From assembly GCA_020746835.1 (NCBI GenBank), contig JAGPNK010000008.1, positions 1,178,001-1,242,000 of the forward strand: a stretch of DNA of 64,000 nucleotides, read 5' to 3'. Both the position numbers and the translations under genes were made by a program. Source of the DNA: Stachybotrys elegans (lineage: Eukaryota > Ascomycota > Sordariomycetes > Hypocreales > Stachybotryaceae). The number at the start of each line of letters is the position of its first letter. Within the stretch, counting starts at the first letter, position 1. Shown here in pieces: positions 1 to 10,149 of the stretch. The notes below the pieces were generated by a model. That model had not been told where the DNA came from. It made no database searches and was given only the letters and a program-made list of their open reading frames with translations.

Positions 1-405
1 GCTTGGTTTGATATCTATGGGGGACTGGACATAGCCTGGTGCTAATAAGTGTTGGATGTATTGTATATACCATCGGGGTAGTATGAAGAAATGAGAACAA
101 ATGCAAAAGAAACAAAACCCTTCCTTCTTTGTGACATGCAGAATAACTTCCATCTCTCCTACCAATTGTCATCTGTCATCTATTGATTTGATATCATCGT
201 CTTCACCACTAGAGGGCCTTCTCGAAGTCGCTGATCTGTATCCCATTGGGGCACACGAACAGAAATCCCACATAACTTCCATTTATTTGTACCCGACAAG
301 CTTCTAACTCGGCATCCTTTTTCAAAATTTAATCAATATGTCTTCGTCTTGAAAGTCTCAAACAATAGCCTCCAACCCAAACAATAGTATTTCGCAATCC
401 ACTAC
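1..405. other. left flank, no gene recognised
   Basis: No ORF here has a recognisable product. The stretch is AT-rich and lies downstream of the small secreted protein on the minus strand, so part of it is probably that gene's 3' untranslated region. Confidence 0.4.
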
Positions 406-667
406 TTATTCATAGCAGACACAGGTAGCCGGGCAGAGGAGTTGAGGGTCGGCGTTCATGTCGCACGCCGTGACGTCGCAGCTTCCGCCCAGGCCCTCAC
501 ACTGCGAGGCGCAAGGCTCGTACGTCTGACGATCAATATAGTAGAAACTATCCTTGGGGCATTGGCTGCTCCTGTTAGATTAGATACGGGAACAATTAGG
601 GGGTTTGTGGCGCTTACGCAGCAGCCAGGCTGACCATTGCCAGCAGGGTGACGAGCGAGAACTGCAT
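406..667 (-). CDS. small secreted cysteine-rich protein (8 Cys, 71 aa, two exons)
   Basis: Reconstructed by splicing; no single open frame shows it. Exon 1 is 618-667 on the minus strand and encodes MQFSLVTLLAMVSLAA, a typical signal peptide ending in an alanine run. A 46-nt intron (572-617) has a GTAAGC donor, a CTAAC branch-like motif immediately before the AG acceptor. Exon 2 is 406-571 and ends in TAA. The mature part of about 54 residues carries eight cysteines (QCPKD, EPCASQC, GSCD, TACD, LLCP, ATCVC) and has no long hydrophobic segment. Size, signal and even Cys count are those of fungal small secreted proteins, often effectors or antimicrobial-like peptides. I recognise no family, so its target and role are unknown. 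Unspliced, the frame stops right after the signal peptide, which supports the intron. Confidence 0.75.
572..617 (-). other. 46-nt intron in the cysteine-rich protein gene
   Basis: GTAAGC donor, CTAAC close to the acceptor, AG end, all read on the minus strand. Removing it joins the signal-peptide exon to the cysteine-rich exon in frame (phase 2). Confidence 0.7.
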
Positions 668-1256
668 TCTGAGGAGTTGGTTTTTGAGACAAGGAAACCT
701 TCAAACTTCTTTCTTTGGGTTTTTATTGTGGAACAGGGTCAATTGTGTCTTTATACCTCGAAACCGATAGCCTCCACTTGCCGTCGTTGCCCCAGTAAAG
801 GATCCAGCACTTAATATGAAACCTTCCTATCTCGCATAGCGCGACAGGTTGGTGGGCTCGCCATGGCCTGCCATTGCCCCTGGAAGAATTGAATGGCACG
901 AGGCGGTCAAGGAACGAGAACCGTACAATGCGCCCCTGTATTTACCCCAGAACATAGGCGGTCAAATACAGCAAGTAAGCATTTCATTGGTGTGGAGGGT
1001 CAAATGGCATCATGGTTCAAAGATATCCGTCCAACGACCCATGTTATTGTCTGGATCGACTGCAGGGAAGCATAGTCGAGCCGTCCCTTGGAATCGATCA
1101 AGCAAGATCCACGGGCATAGACATACATATTATCATTGAGGATTATGGACTAGGGCTGAAGCATTCTCGGCTCACTACCTATTCCCGTCGCTTTGTGTCT
1201 TGTCCTAGCAAACGCTGTTGTAAACAAGGTATCGCTTCCTCCTGTAACGCTTCTCT
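668..1256. other. intergenic, nothing recognised
   Basis: The only ORFs are short overlapping frames with no coherent composition. The part next to 667 should contain the promoter of the minus-strand secreted protein. Confidence 0.4.
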
Positions 1257-1967
1257 CTACTCGGCTTTCTTGATGGCTTTTGATCCGGTCCCGCGGGACT
1301 CTTCCATAATTTTCAAGAGATCGAGATGCATGTTCTTGGCTGCAAGGTAGTCCATATGGAGACCTTTGGTGTGTGCCTTCATGATGCCTTCAAATGCCGC
1401 CTGGAAGCTTCCGCACCATAGGATCGACGGACGCCAGACGGCAATAATGTTTCGATGTCTCTTGGCATCGATGCCCTTGACAAAGCGCAGAATAAAGGTT
1501 TCCAGATCCTTCTTGTGACCCGCAGAGTGCGTCGGACGATAAGGGTCTTGGTAATCAACGTCGGTTAGGCCCAGGCGGTAGAAGAGGGCGCGGGCGCGGC
1601 GGTAGTAGTCGACCAGGTGCTCGCCTGGCTCTTGTTTGAGCTCGGTGAGGGCAACGAGGAGCTTGGTCTTGTGGGCGGATATCTGGGAGAGCACTGGGAT
1701 CTCGTCTGCGTCGTTGCAATCTTCCGAGTCTGGGCTTGGGATTGTGTTTCTGCCGGGCAGTGGCGATGGAGTGAAGGGCTCGGGAGAAATGGGGATCGGC
1801 TCGGCCAGGGAGTCGACCGCGGATTGGGGCGTCCAAGGAAACATTTTCGAAGAATGGGTTGCTTTGTTTTGTACGTGCTGATGATGGGGAATTTTGTTAT
1901 TTTTGTGTAGTTTGTGCTTGCTGGGTGGAGGTTCGAGGACTTGCAGTGACGCAGCGCCTGGTGCCAA
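1257..1967 (-). CDS. orphan Gag-like protein (retrotransposon capsid-type domain)
   Basis: Intact 236-codon frame; an internal Met at 1844 would give 195 residues and removes a low-complexity leader. Roughly residues 100-215 read like the helical Gag/capsid region of LTR retrotransposons. There is an L-K-Q-E-P-G-E-H-L-x-D-Y-Y-R-R-A-R core, the usual 'LxQ-GE-x-x-x-YyxR' signature, followed by an ILRFVKGI segment and a GSFQAAFEGI segment. No zinc knuckle, protease, reverse transcriptase or integrase frame is visible nearby, and no terminal repeats were seen. It is therefore either a solitary Gag relic that kept its frame or a domesticated Gag gene. The family call rests on motif resemblance only. 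Expression and function are unknown. Confidence 0.5.
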   Translation of the reverse strand: MAPGAASLQVLEPPPSKHKLHKNNKIPHHQHVQNKATHSSKMFPWTPQSAVDSLAEPIPISPEPFTPSPLPGRNTIPSPDSEDCNDADEIPVLSQISAHKTKLLVALTELKQEPGEHLVDYYRRARALFYRLGLTDVDYQDPYRPTHSAGHKKDLETFILRFVKGIDAKRHRNIIAVWRPSILWCGSFQAAFEGIMKAHTKGLHMDYLAAKNMHLDLLKIMEESRGTGSKAIKKAE

Positions 1968-2949
1968 CGACGTGACATGATCGCTCCTACCAGCCTGGTT
2001 CGAGCACCAACAGGTAGCCGGTTTCGTTATATTGGATGAAGAGAAGGAGAAATGGAGACTGCCATGTCGGCCTTGCTTGGTGGAAGGAATACACGGTCAT
2101 GCTGATAACTGGTTCCAAGCTCTCGAAATTCTGATCCCGCAAAATAGGTGCAGGCAGCATTGCCGGTCAGAGAGCGAGACGCAGCGGCTTATTGATGACA
2201 GGTCAAAGTCAATTTAAATCCACTATCTCAGACACCATCTCACTTCAGCTCATGTATTCGATCATAGCCATGCTGCATTTACACCCTGTACGGGCAGCTT
2301 ACGATGGCCTCGTTGTTTCTCTCTGCTCTTCACGACTGCATTGGTTGCTGGGGCACTAGGCACCACTCGTACTGTTTATTGGCTCTCTACTGCTTCCACC
2401 TCACACTGCACACTGTTTTCCTCATCATAGCGCGCGTCTCGCTAAGCGATCTGTGTTATCCAAGTACCTAATTCGAAGCTCCTCTGCCGCTTCTCCTATC
2501 GCGGTGGCAGCCGGGAGATTGGACTGATTAAGGTGGGATGTCTTTTATCTGACTGTGATATCGTAGCCGTACCGGATCAAGCCCGTGAGCTCACCACCCA
2601 TGCCGCTAACCACGACATCGCCAGGTCTAATGTCGTGTTGGTCGCCTGGGACCCTCCACCAATGCCCACCAAAACAGCAACTCGGATTCCTTGGAAGGTG
2701 CCTAGCATATTTTCAACCCCCTTCTTCACTGTAGCTGATCCGACCCAAAGTCTATTTGTGGCGAGCTTTCGTATATATTCATCAAGATCCGACTCCCACC
2801 TTCATCCTTTCGACAGAGCATCCCATTTACACATACAACACCAAACCTATTCAAAGTTACTCGCACACATACGCAAGACGACCAACGTCAGCAAATTTTT
2901 ATCAAATGCATTATAAATCTTACCCGCAACTAATGACTTGGCTATACAG
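1968..2949. other. intergenic, nothing recognised
   Basis: Short frames only. A TATA-like tract (cgtatatattcatc near 2770) and a CA-rich stretch before 2950 could serve the small gene that follows. Confidence 0.35.
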
Positions 2950-3267
2950 ATGCCTGTCGCAACCGGATCTATTAAGGCTGTCGATGACGGAGAATTCACC
3001 GCTACGTTCACCGTCGAGGAAATTCAGTATAAGTTCAGCGGCAAATTTCACGGCAGTGACCCAACCTTTACACTCAACAATGCGATCTTGACATATAACA
3101 CGGTGGAACAGTTGACCACCAGGTGGAATTTCAATGGAAAGATTAGCCTTGACAAAATCTCGCTTCAAATCGGAAATGGTTCTCAAATTGAGGCGTTTTT
3201 TCAATTCTCCCAGCGACACCAACTTAATGTTGTCTGGAAGCGGGATCTGGTTACAGAAATAATATGA
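2950..3267 (+). CDS. small hypothetical protein, probably beta-rich (105 aa)
   Basis: ATG at 2950 opens a 105-codon frame ending at TGA. The sequence alternates short hydrophobic and polar stretches (GEFTATFTVEEIQYKFSGKF, then FTLNNAILTYNT, then FNGKISLDKISLQIG), a pattern expected of a compact beta-sandwich. There is no signal peptide, no cysteine and no membrane segment, so a cytosolic protein is likely. I recognise no named family. The composition looks like real protein rather than chance frame, but it is short and could be the tail of a longer interrupted gene. Confidence 0.5.
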   Translation: MPVATGSIKAVDDGEFTATFTVEEIQYKFSGKFHGSDPTFTLNNAILTYNTVEQLTTRWNFNGKISLDKISLQIGNGSQIEAFFQFSQRHQLNVVWKRDLVTEII

Positions 3268-4264
3268 TGATGGGTGCGCGCAGAAGTCGCACCTGCCGTG
3301 CTTACGTTACCAAGATAGGGTGAAGCAAGCCAAATAAGACGTTCAGTTACTATCCTGCGTAATGAGCTTCGTAAGCGACATTGGGCTGTGTGCCGTCCAA
3401 TTTGCAATTGGATAGCCATTCTGCCTCAATATATATTCATGATGTATAAAGACACGGTTCTGTATTATGCTGTCACATCTAGGTGGGACCTGGAGACAAG
3501 GCGTAAGGCGTAACTGGCCATGACAGCATAAAGACATGATGCATTTCTGGAGGGAAGCACGAGCGCCAGTCGCTGGCGATAATGGGGTTCATCACGACCC
3601 CCCTCGTAGAGCTTTCTCTCTCAAACTCCAATTATCGTGAAATAAATTGCGACTCCAACGCTATGCCAATGCCCTAGGATAGAGTAATTTTTATCATTCC
3701 GAGATGGCTCCCTCTCTACTGCTAGGCAACGACCCTGCGGCCGGTAGGCGAGATGGCTTTACCGCCGAAACCTGGAAGAACAAATCATCTATGTCCCGGC
3801 AACGTTGCTGACGTGATTCACTAACCGTCCCACCTGTGCAAAATGTACAGCTGATGGAGGGGGGTATGACGTGTGCGGAAATGGCATAGAGAGGTAGAGT
3901 TATCCAAGCCCTCAAAACAAACCAGCTGCGAGGAGACTGGGATACCTACTGTAAAAAGGCTCTCGTGTGGCTTAATGAAACACACCCTTTGTCCATGCGT
4001 TGCCAGAAACTCCGTGCAAATTTCGCTGTTGCGCACAATAAGGCCCAGCAGATTGACAGGAAGCCCGACGACTCTGAGCAAAGCCCTTGACTGAGTCACC
4101 CGGAGCAAACCTTCTCGTACGTTGCGGCGGCCTTGACTACGTTCTACTTTCAGGCACGTGATCACGTGTGATTGTTCGAGCTGCACGTGATATTCGGTTT
4201 CCCTCCAGCGCGTCATTGGTTATGCTTCGTGCTTCTTTCAAGTTCTTGCACATCGCAAAGGCAA
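3268..4264. other. intergenic, nothing recognised
   Basis: Only short overlapping frames. The last part should hold the promoter of the following plus-strand gene. It contains the near-palindromic cacgtgatcacgtg at about 4155 and another cacgtg at about 4184, E-box-like sites. Confidence 0.4.
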
Positions 4265-5439
4265 ATGCCTGCGTCACCTCCAACAATGTCGGCCACTGAA
4301 TCCATTACCGTCAATCATACACTCTGTTCTGTCAAGAATTCAGAACAACAAGTACACTCCACATCCAGCTCACAACCTATACCGAAGCCTGCGCCGTTTC
4401 CCACTCTCAAACCCGAAGCTGGATCGATCCTAGCCATCGTACAAGAGAACAGCCCGAGAGAATTATACGTCTCGCCACTGCTTTGGTCTGAGAAGCATTT
4501 GGAGCTCCTCCAGTGTCGGTTCCTACGCAGAAAAATACCAAGCTACGAGAAAGTAACCGTGGTCCCCTCTAAGCCGCAGTCATCCAGTGCCGAGCATGAG
4601 CTCGAGTGGCTCGATTCTCGCACACCGCTTGACTGGGCAGCAAGAGCAGCCGAACATATTCCCGGGTGTTATGTGGAGAGTACAAGGACAAGTTTGGTGA
4701 CATCCATCCTTGCAGTATGCAGTTATAAGCGAGCCGAGTCAGTATTGTATATCCTTGAACTGTTCTGGCATTCACTAAGCCCTGCATACAGTGCGTCCTC
4801 ACCAACGTTCCGCTTTGACAATGGTCACTACAAGACTAAGCTGGCTACCTCGGCTCTCTACACGCTCGACTCTGTTCCGTCTCTCGCCTACCTTGATCTG
4901 TCCAGACTGAAGTCGGTCCGTGCTGCATATCGATTTCGAAGACGAAAAAGGATGAAGTTTTTGAGAAATGTTGTTTCCGACCCAGAGACGCCCCCAACTG
5001 ACCCTTTCATTGTGGCGGTTCTCATTGCCCTCGCACAGGGGCAGCAGAAGGCAGAGACAAGGCGGACAAGTGGTCCTGGATCAAACACGCCACGCTTGCA
5101 GGGCAAAGGTGCGCCGCCTGCTGGGCAAATAGAGCAACAACCCCCCAGGATTTTAAGGTATGTTATGTTGTCCCTTGCTGGTTTGATGGTGAGTCTGTAT
5201 GTTAATATGAAAAGGTCCATGTCTTGGCAACACCTCATGGCCGGACGCCTTCCTTGTATCTATACACGGCCTTCATTCCGCCCGCATTTTTAAGCAAATT
5301 CAGCCAACCTAGGAAGGCCTCGCCACACGACACCATCACGATTTTTTCCTACAGGCTTAGCCTAGGGCCGCCATATCACTTGCCTGGCAAGGTGCAGGCT
5401 GTCCTGAATGCGGAGCGACCGACAAAGAAAGTGTTGTAA
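4265..5439 (+). CDS. uncharacterised fungal protein, 3' end with frame discontinuity
   Basis: The main frame runs from an ATG at 4265 (upstream in-frame Met at 4172) to 5293. It has a Ser/Thr/Pro-rich N-terminus, then a conserved-looking core that includes DWAARAAEHIPGC, FDNGHYKTKLA and DPFIVAVLIALAQGQQ. I associate this with a widespread uncharacterised fungal family, from memory of similar sequences only. An intron with a GTATGT donor (5158-5214, 57 nt) is likely. Beyond it, the segment that looks like the family's C-terminal part (HVLATPHGR, LYLYTAFIPPAFLSKF, to 5439) lies one base out of phase with the spliced reading. Either the gene carries a frameshift, the assembly has an indel, or the junction is different from my model. 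Function unknown. Confidence 0.5.
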
Positions 5440-6877
5440 TAACGGATTGGATCTTATATTGGCAGCCTCCGAGATGGACAGATTGGCGCTGGGACGTCCA
5501 GTCTACCTACCTGTAGCAAAGAGTATGCGTCAGTATGGGATACTTGGAGATTGGAATTACCATGCGGCATCCCTCTATATCTCCCACCAAGGAAGAATAG
5601 TTATAGGGGAAGGTCGAGGACGTCCTGGTTTGCCTCGTTCTCGATAGCACTTGAAACATCACGAGGCACGAGGTTCAATGGCTGTGTCCTCATTACAGAT
5701 AGTGAAGTTATCTTCATTGCTTCCGTGACAAATAGCCAACGCTTACTTGAATCATAAGAACCCAGGCTTTGTGCCGGGGCTTGCGGTCTGTCTTTTGGTG
5801 CCTCTTGCACCTAGTGAACTGTCCGTGTTGCACCGACTGGCATTTGGTGAGATAAGGGAATGGGTGCTGGATATCAAGTCTGGTCAGAACCGCTTTGTAG
5901 TAATGTTTGAAGGGCTGTGTGAGTTGGCGTAGCGGCGTGTTGTTCATGTCGAACTGGGTGGACAAGCTTGCGGCCAGTGCGCCGCCGGTAATCCCGGATT
6001 GGAATACACGAAGACAGGGCGGTATTAAGCATAATGGGACAACTGTTATTGGTCGTTGGTCTGAGGATGGTACGCTGTTGTATGAGAAGGGTTCCGGCGA
6101 GTTCCTACACGGCCTTCGTTTGGAATCACGAATTAATGGACGGCCTCGTTTAGCTTGCTCTATCCCTAGTGACTGATCTGGCAGACTGTAGATACTGCGG
6201 GAACCACTGTTTCGTGTCCCATGTGATAGATATCAGTGACTTCGATGAGGACTCTGGCAGTAGGGAGGAAGCTGCCTTTGGAATTAGACGTCAGCGTCGA
6301 GCATCTCGATTGTGACAATAACATCTGGACTCTATGCATGGGACGTATTCTTCCCCAGGTCATTTACAGGCTATATTATCTTGGCAGAGACGATGCAAAT
6401 GGACTCGGCATTTCGGTGGCTTCTTTGGCGCCCGTTTTCCTCTGTGGGATATGGTGCTTGCAGGCTCCTGGCAATCTACCGTTTCCCGCCAGCTTAATGT
6501 TGCCATTTGGCTAAGGGAAGGGGATGAGTCCCAACAAGAGGGGATACTCGCCAGCCGAGAACTGTTCAGAGACCAAGCCGACTAGAGACCGGCCAGACAA
6601 AGAGAACGTCTTATGTCCAGGACCATATCCAGGATCACCTAGAACAAGATCCAGAACAAGATCCAGAACAAAGTCCCTAGAGCTGTGCCAGGCATCCACT
6701 TTGATGCAGAAGCGGGTGAGCCAATATTCGTGCGTGCCAACTTAATCGTGGCTAATTTCCAGAACAAGCAGCAGTCCATCGCCAAGTACTTGTAGGAGGC
6801 AAATCCCATCCCCTCTAGGATGGCTTTCTGCCATTTCCCATTGTCGCACGTCCCTCACGCATCCCGAATTACGCGGG
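5440..6877. other. gene-poor stretch, no supported gene
   Basis: Several frames of 60-90 codons exist on both strands, but none keeps a protein-like composition and none matches a family I know. The 3' part precedes a pseudogene and should include its former promoter. Confidence 0.4.
6641..6675. repeat. tandem repeat, 12-bp unit x3
   Basis: Three head-to-tail copies of agaacaagatcc, the last imperfect (agaacaaagtcc). A minisatellite-like array in non-coding sequence. Confidence 0.8.
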
Positions 6878-7720
6878 ATGGATACCTCTCCTCATTCAGA
6901 CCTTGAGGTCGTGCCTGGGAAAGATCCCGAGGTCTATACTCCCCATGCCTCTGAGCGTGCGTCCGAGGTTGCTCCCAGCTCTGACGGATAACAGCGTCGA
7001 GGCACCACCCCCTCGTCGGGAACCGCTGGTCTGCGGGTGAAGCGCAGGACGTTCTGGATACTCGTGGGCGTGGCTATTGCGCTTGCTGTGAGAGCCATCG
7101 TGGGCGGGTTGACGGGTGCGCTGACCCGGGGGAATTCGGACAGCAGCGTCGAACGCACCGATGCAGGCTCATTGCCACCTCCGGTATCCTCTCTCGAAAG
7201 TAAGGAGCTGATAGGAACATCCACTCCGCCGATAGGAACCACCCTTCCGAGCGAGAGTTCGTCAGAACCGACGACAGAGGGCAGCTGGGAGCCGTCAGAG
7301 ATTGTACAGATTGTATCTTCTTCCACCATCGCCCTCCCATGAACCACCCTCGTCCGAGACTGCCCCTCTTCCGACGACACACTGTATGACGTGCCCTATC
7401 AGGAGGACGAGGGCCCGCCGCCGCTCACGTTCCGCAAGTTCTGCAATTCCGGGCTGTGCCATGTTCTCAACGGCGACGACGTCGTCAACGAGCCGACGCG
7501 GAGCTTGAACGATTGCATACGCACCTGCGCCGACTACAATATCAGCAACCGGACGGACATCAGCTCGGGGAACAGTCAGCCCTGCAGTGCCGTGTCCTGG
7601 AGGCACAATGAGAGACTGGACGACACCAACCAGCCCCAGTGACAGTGCTTCTGGTATACAACGCTCAACAGCTCGACGGGGTTCAAGCTCAGCGAGAACT
7701 TGCGGCTTGGGTCAACCTGA
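6878..7720 (+). pseudogene. pseudogene of a single-pass membrane protein with Cys-rich ectodomain
   Basis: One continuous reading frame from the ATG at 6878 makes protein sense but is cut by four stops, all in the same frame: TAA 6989-6991, TGA 7340-7342, TGA 7640-7642 and TGA 7718-7720. The N-terminus (MDTSPHSDLEVVPGKDP, then YTPHASERA) resembles a common fungal type: acidic cytosolic tail, basic stop-transfer residues, then a membrane helix (FWILVGVAIALAVRAIVGG, about 7040-7100). After it come a Ser/Thr/Pro stalk and a cysteine-containing domain (RDCPSS, FCNSGLCHVL, DCIRTCADY, QPCSAVSW, QCFWYTTLNSS). No frame-shifting indel is seen over 843 nt, so inactivation came from point substitutions. 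The TAA could come from CAA by a RIP-type C-to-T change. Stop readthrough is formally possible but unlikely with four stops. Confidence 0.7.
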
Positions 7721-8454
7721 AGGACCTATGAGGCGTTTGCTTCTCTCTGTTGATCTGAGCACGATGCCGCGTGTCGGTATGGCGAGCTGATGGAACTGTC
7801 CTGTTGGGGTGTATTGACGCAGGGCCAATTTTCTCACGCTATCCGGTGATGGCGAACGAACGAGAGAAGGTTAGCCTTAGACTATCAGCATTTAATTCAA
7901 GAGATCTCTGAGGACCAGCGGAGTCGATCCATTCACTAGGCCCGCCCAGCTTGGATAGTCTTGTGGGCTGGTCCTCTTGTGAGTGTCGAAGCAAGGGCGC
8001 GAGCCAAGATTCTTACCGTCATCCAGTGAGCCAGTTCATGCCCAGATGCAGGATGGACATGAGTCTGGATGCAGGGGTTTTTGTTTCTGCTCGAGGTTGG
8101 GAGATGAAGGCAAGCTTCCTCGGCGTGGCAGGGCTTTGTTGACCATGGGATTTCTGGTGTTGGTTGTGGATTGTAAGCAAGGATATTCCTGGACAAGTTA
8201 CGTCCCCAAAGTCCCGTATTTGATAAGTTAGTAGTCGAATGCGGCGCTAAACCTTGCAAGTAGTGTAAGATTCCAAAGGCTCCAACTGCTCGCTCCACCA
8301 CTTACTTGTTGTATCCATCGAATCTCCATCGCCAGCAAGCTATAACCACAAGTATAAGTCCTGCAACTCAAATCTTCTTCCTCCTCTTGCTAGTTCCTCT
8401 ACACTCCCAGTTGTCCTCCATATCCTCGCGCCACTCACAACCCCAGCAGGCAAG
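7721..8454. promoter_or_regulatory. upstream region of the racemase gene
   Basis: No coding frame is convincing. Near 8340 there is an A/T-rich TATA-like tract (ctataaccacaagtataag), followed by a CT-rich leader up to the racemase ATG at 8455, the arrangement usual in ascomycete promoters. Confidence 0.45.
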
Positions 8455-9159
8455 ATGAAGACTCTTGGCCTCCTCGGAGGCATGACCTACCATGCCACCC
8501 TCGCTTACTACGCCGAGATCAACGGCCACGTCCAGAAGCAGCTGGGCGGCGTGCACGCGGCCAAGCTTCTCTTACACTCCTTCAACTATCACGACGTCAT
8601 CACGCCCTGGAAGGCCGGCGACATGCCCGCCGTCAGCCGCATGCTCTGTGATGCTGCCCGCAACCTGCAGTCCATCGGCGCCGATGCCATCGTCCTCTGC
8701 GTCAACACGAACCACCTCTTCGCCGAGGATATCGAGAGGGCCACGCCGGGTATCCCCCTGCTGCACATCATCGACTTCACCGCCGAGGCCATCCTGCGGG
8801 CCGGGCTGAAGAAGATTGCGCTGCTGGGCACGACCATGAGCATGGGCAAGGACTTCTTGAAGGGACGGCTCAAGGACAAGTACGGTCTCGAGGTGCTTCT
8901 CCCGTCGCAGGATAATGGCGTGTGGGAGAAGATGGACGAGGCCATCTTTGGCGACTTGCCCAAGAAGATCATCACGCCAGAGACCAAGAAGCTGTATCTC
9001 GACGCCGTCGAGGATCTGGTTAGCAGGGGCGCACAGGGCATCATTCTCGGCTGCACCGAATTGGCGTTTGTTCTCGAACCCAAAGATGTGAGCGTGCCGC
9101 TCTTTGACACGGTAGAGCTGCACGCACGGGGCGTTGCGCAATGGGCAGTCGATAACTAG
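8455..9159 (+). CDS. aspartate/glutamate racemase family protein
   Basis: Intact 234-residue, intronless protein of the Asp/Glu/hydantoin racemase superfamily, usual length 230-240. The N-terminal MKTLGLLGGM glycine-rich loop is diagnostic. The two catalytic cysteines of this cofactor-independent family are present: Cys82 in LCVNTNH and Cys200 in LGCTELAF. These act as the acid/base pair that abstracts and returns the alpha proton of aspartate or glutamate. There is no signal peptide, so it is presumably cytosolic. Substrate (L-Asp, L-Glu or another amino acid) cannot be decided from the sequence. The start is the first ATG, and GGMTYHAT directly after it matches the family. Fungal members may derive from bacteria by old transfer; codon use here looks like the neighbours, so nothing suggests a recent event. 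Confidence 0.88.
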   Translation: MKTLGLLGGMTYHATLAYYAEINGHVQKQLGGVHAAKLLLHSFNYHDVITPWKAGDMPAVSRMLCDAARNLQSIGADAIVLCVNTNHLFAEDIERATPGIPLLHIIDFTAEAILRAGLKKIALLGTTMSMGKDFLKGRLKDKYGLEVLLPSQDNGVWEKMDEAIFGDLPKKIITPETKKLYLDAVEDLVSRGAQGIILGCTELAFVLEPKDVSVPLFDTVELHARGVAQWAVDN

Positions 9160-9552
9160 TACAAACAAACATCCACCACGTCGGTGCTGTCATCTTCCTA
9201 TGTTCAGATTATCGTGTGCGCTTAATGGGAACTGTGCGGTGTTTGTCATGTGTCATATTCTTCTGAGCAAAGACAGTGATATCAAGATCACGACTATTTT
9301 CACCTGTATCTTTATATACACCCCCGGACCTCTGGTCTGCATCATGGCCCCAGCCCAAAGCCGCGGGCAAGTAAAGATGTATTCCCCCATTAGTCCACCT
9401 AAGATACCTCATTATTCTCCTCCAGCCATGATTGATTTACAGCAAACTGTCTGATGTTTCCTCCTCAAGAGTTGCTACTCTAGCCCTCGTAGGCTCGCAC
9501 GCTCGTCGCCGGGTGGACGATGCAGAAAAGGTGAGTGTCGATTGTGAGTGCT
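9160..9552. terminator. convergent 3' region
   Basis: Lies between the 3' ends of the racemase (+) and the CxxC acidic protein (-). No gene is seen; it probably holds both polyadenylation regions. Confidence 0.4.
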
Positions 9553-10149
9553 TTACTCGATCAAGTTCCACTCGTCGTCGCTATCCTCGACGGTGACGGT
9601 GCGCTGCTTGAAGGTGCGGATGATGCCCGTAGTCATGCTCTTGCCGCCATAGACGACCGGGACGATGTCAATCCACTCCTCGCTATCCTTGAGCTCGCAA
9701 GGAGTAGAAGCCTTGACATCGGGGTGATACTCTTCGACGGCAGCATGCTCGTGCTCCTCCTCGCCGTCGGTGGTCTCGTCCTTGAGAGTGACGGAAGAAG
9801 CAACGCTAGAGGGAGCAGTCTTGTTCTTCTGGTCTCCAGAGTTGTCCTGGTCGGCAGCGGGAGGTCGACCCCAGGTCTGGCGGCGGAGGTCTTCGGCACG
9901 CTCCTCCTCGGTGAGGTCCTCCATGTCGATGCCTTTGGCGTCGATGGTCTGGATGTTGAACATCTTGAGACGGAAGCTGCGAGACTCTTTGTCGAAGCGG
10001 TGGTTCTCGGGGATGAAGATGCAGTTCATCTCCTTCGCCATCTTGCGAACCATGATTCCGCGAGGGTGGACGCTGAGCCACTTGCAGTCAGGCAGGTGAT
10101 CGGGGTGCTTCTGGCCGCACTCGGAGCAGGTTGCCTTGATGGTAACCAT
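9553..10149 (-). CDS. hypothetical CxxC acidic protein (198 aa)
   Basis: The frame is open far upstream, but the ATG at 10149 in a good context (accATGgtt) starts a clean N-terminus, while upstream residues are low-complexity Pro/Phe/Ser typical of a translated leader. The N-terminal 30 residues contain CSECGQKHPDHLPDC, a compact Cys/His cluster suggestive of a small zinc site. A basic segment follows (GIMVRKMAKE), then a long acidic, Glu/Asp/Ser-rich tail ending DSDDEWNLIE. No signal peptide or membrane helix. Composition suggests a nuclear or cytosolic adaptor, but I recognise no family and give no function. Confidence 0.7.
   Translation of the reverse strand: MVTIKATCSECGQKHPDHLPDCKWLSVHPRGIMVRKMAKEMNCIFIPENHRFDKESRSFRLKMFNIQTIDAKGIDMEDLTEEERAEDLRRQTWGRPPAADQDNSGDQKNKTAPSSVASSVTLKDETTDGEEEHEHAAVEEYHPDVKASTPCELKDSEEWIDIVPVVYGGKSMTTGIIRTFKQRTVTVEDSDDEWNLIE

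Noticed and set aside
5907..6176. 89-codon plus-strand frame and the opposite 83-codon minus frame (5714-5965)
   Set aside because: Each has a short plausible stretch, but neither continues, and I recognise no family. Insufficient to call even a pseudogene.
7936..8301. 121-codon minus-strand frame upstream of the racemase
   Set aside because: Mixed low-information composition with no motif; it lies in the promoter region.
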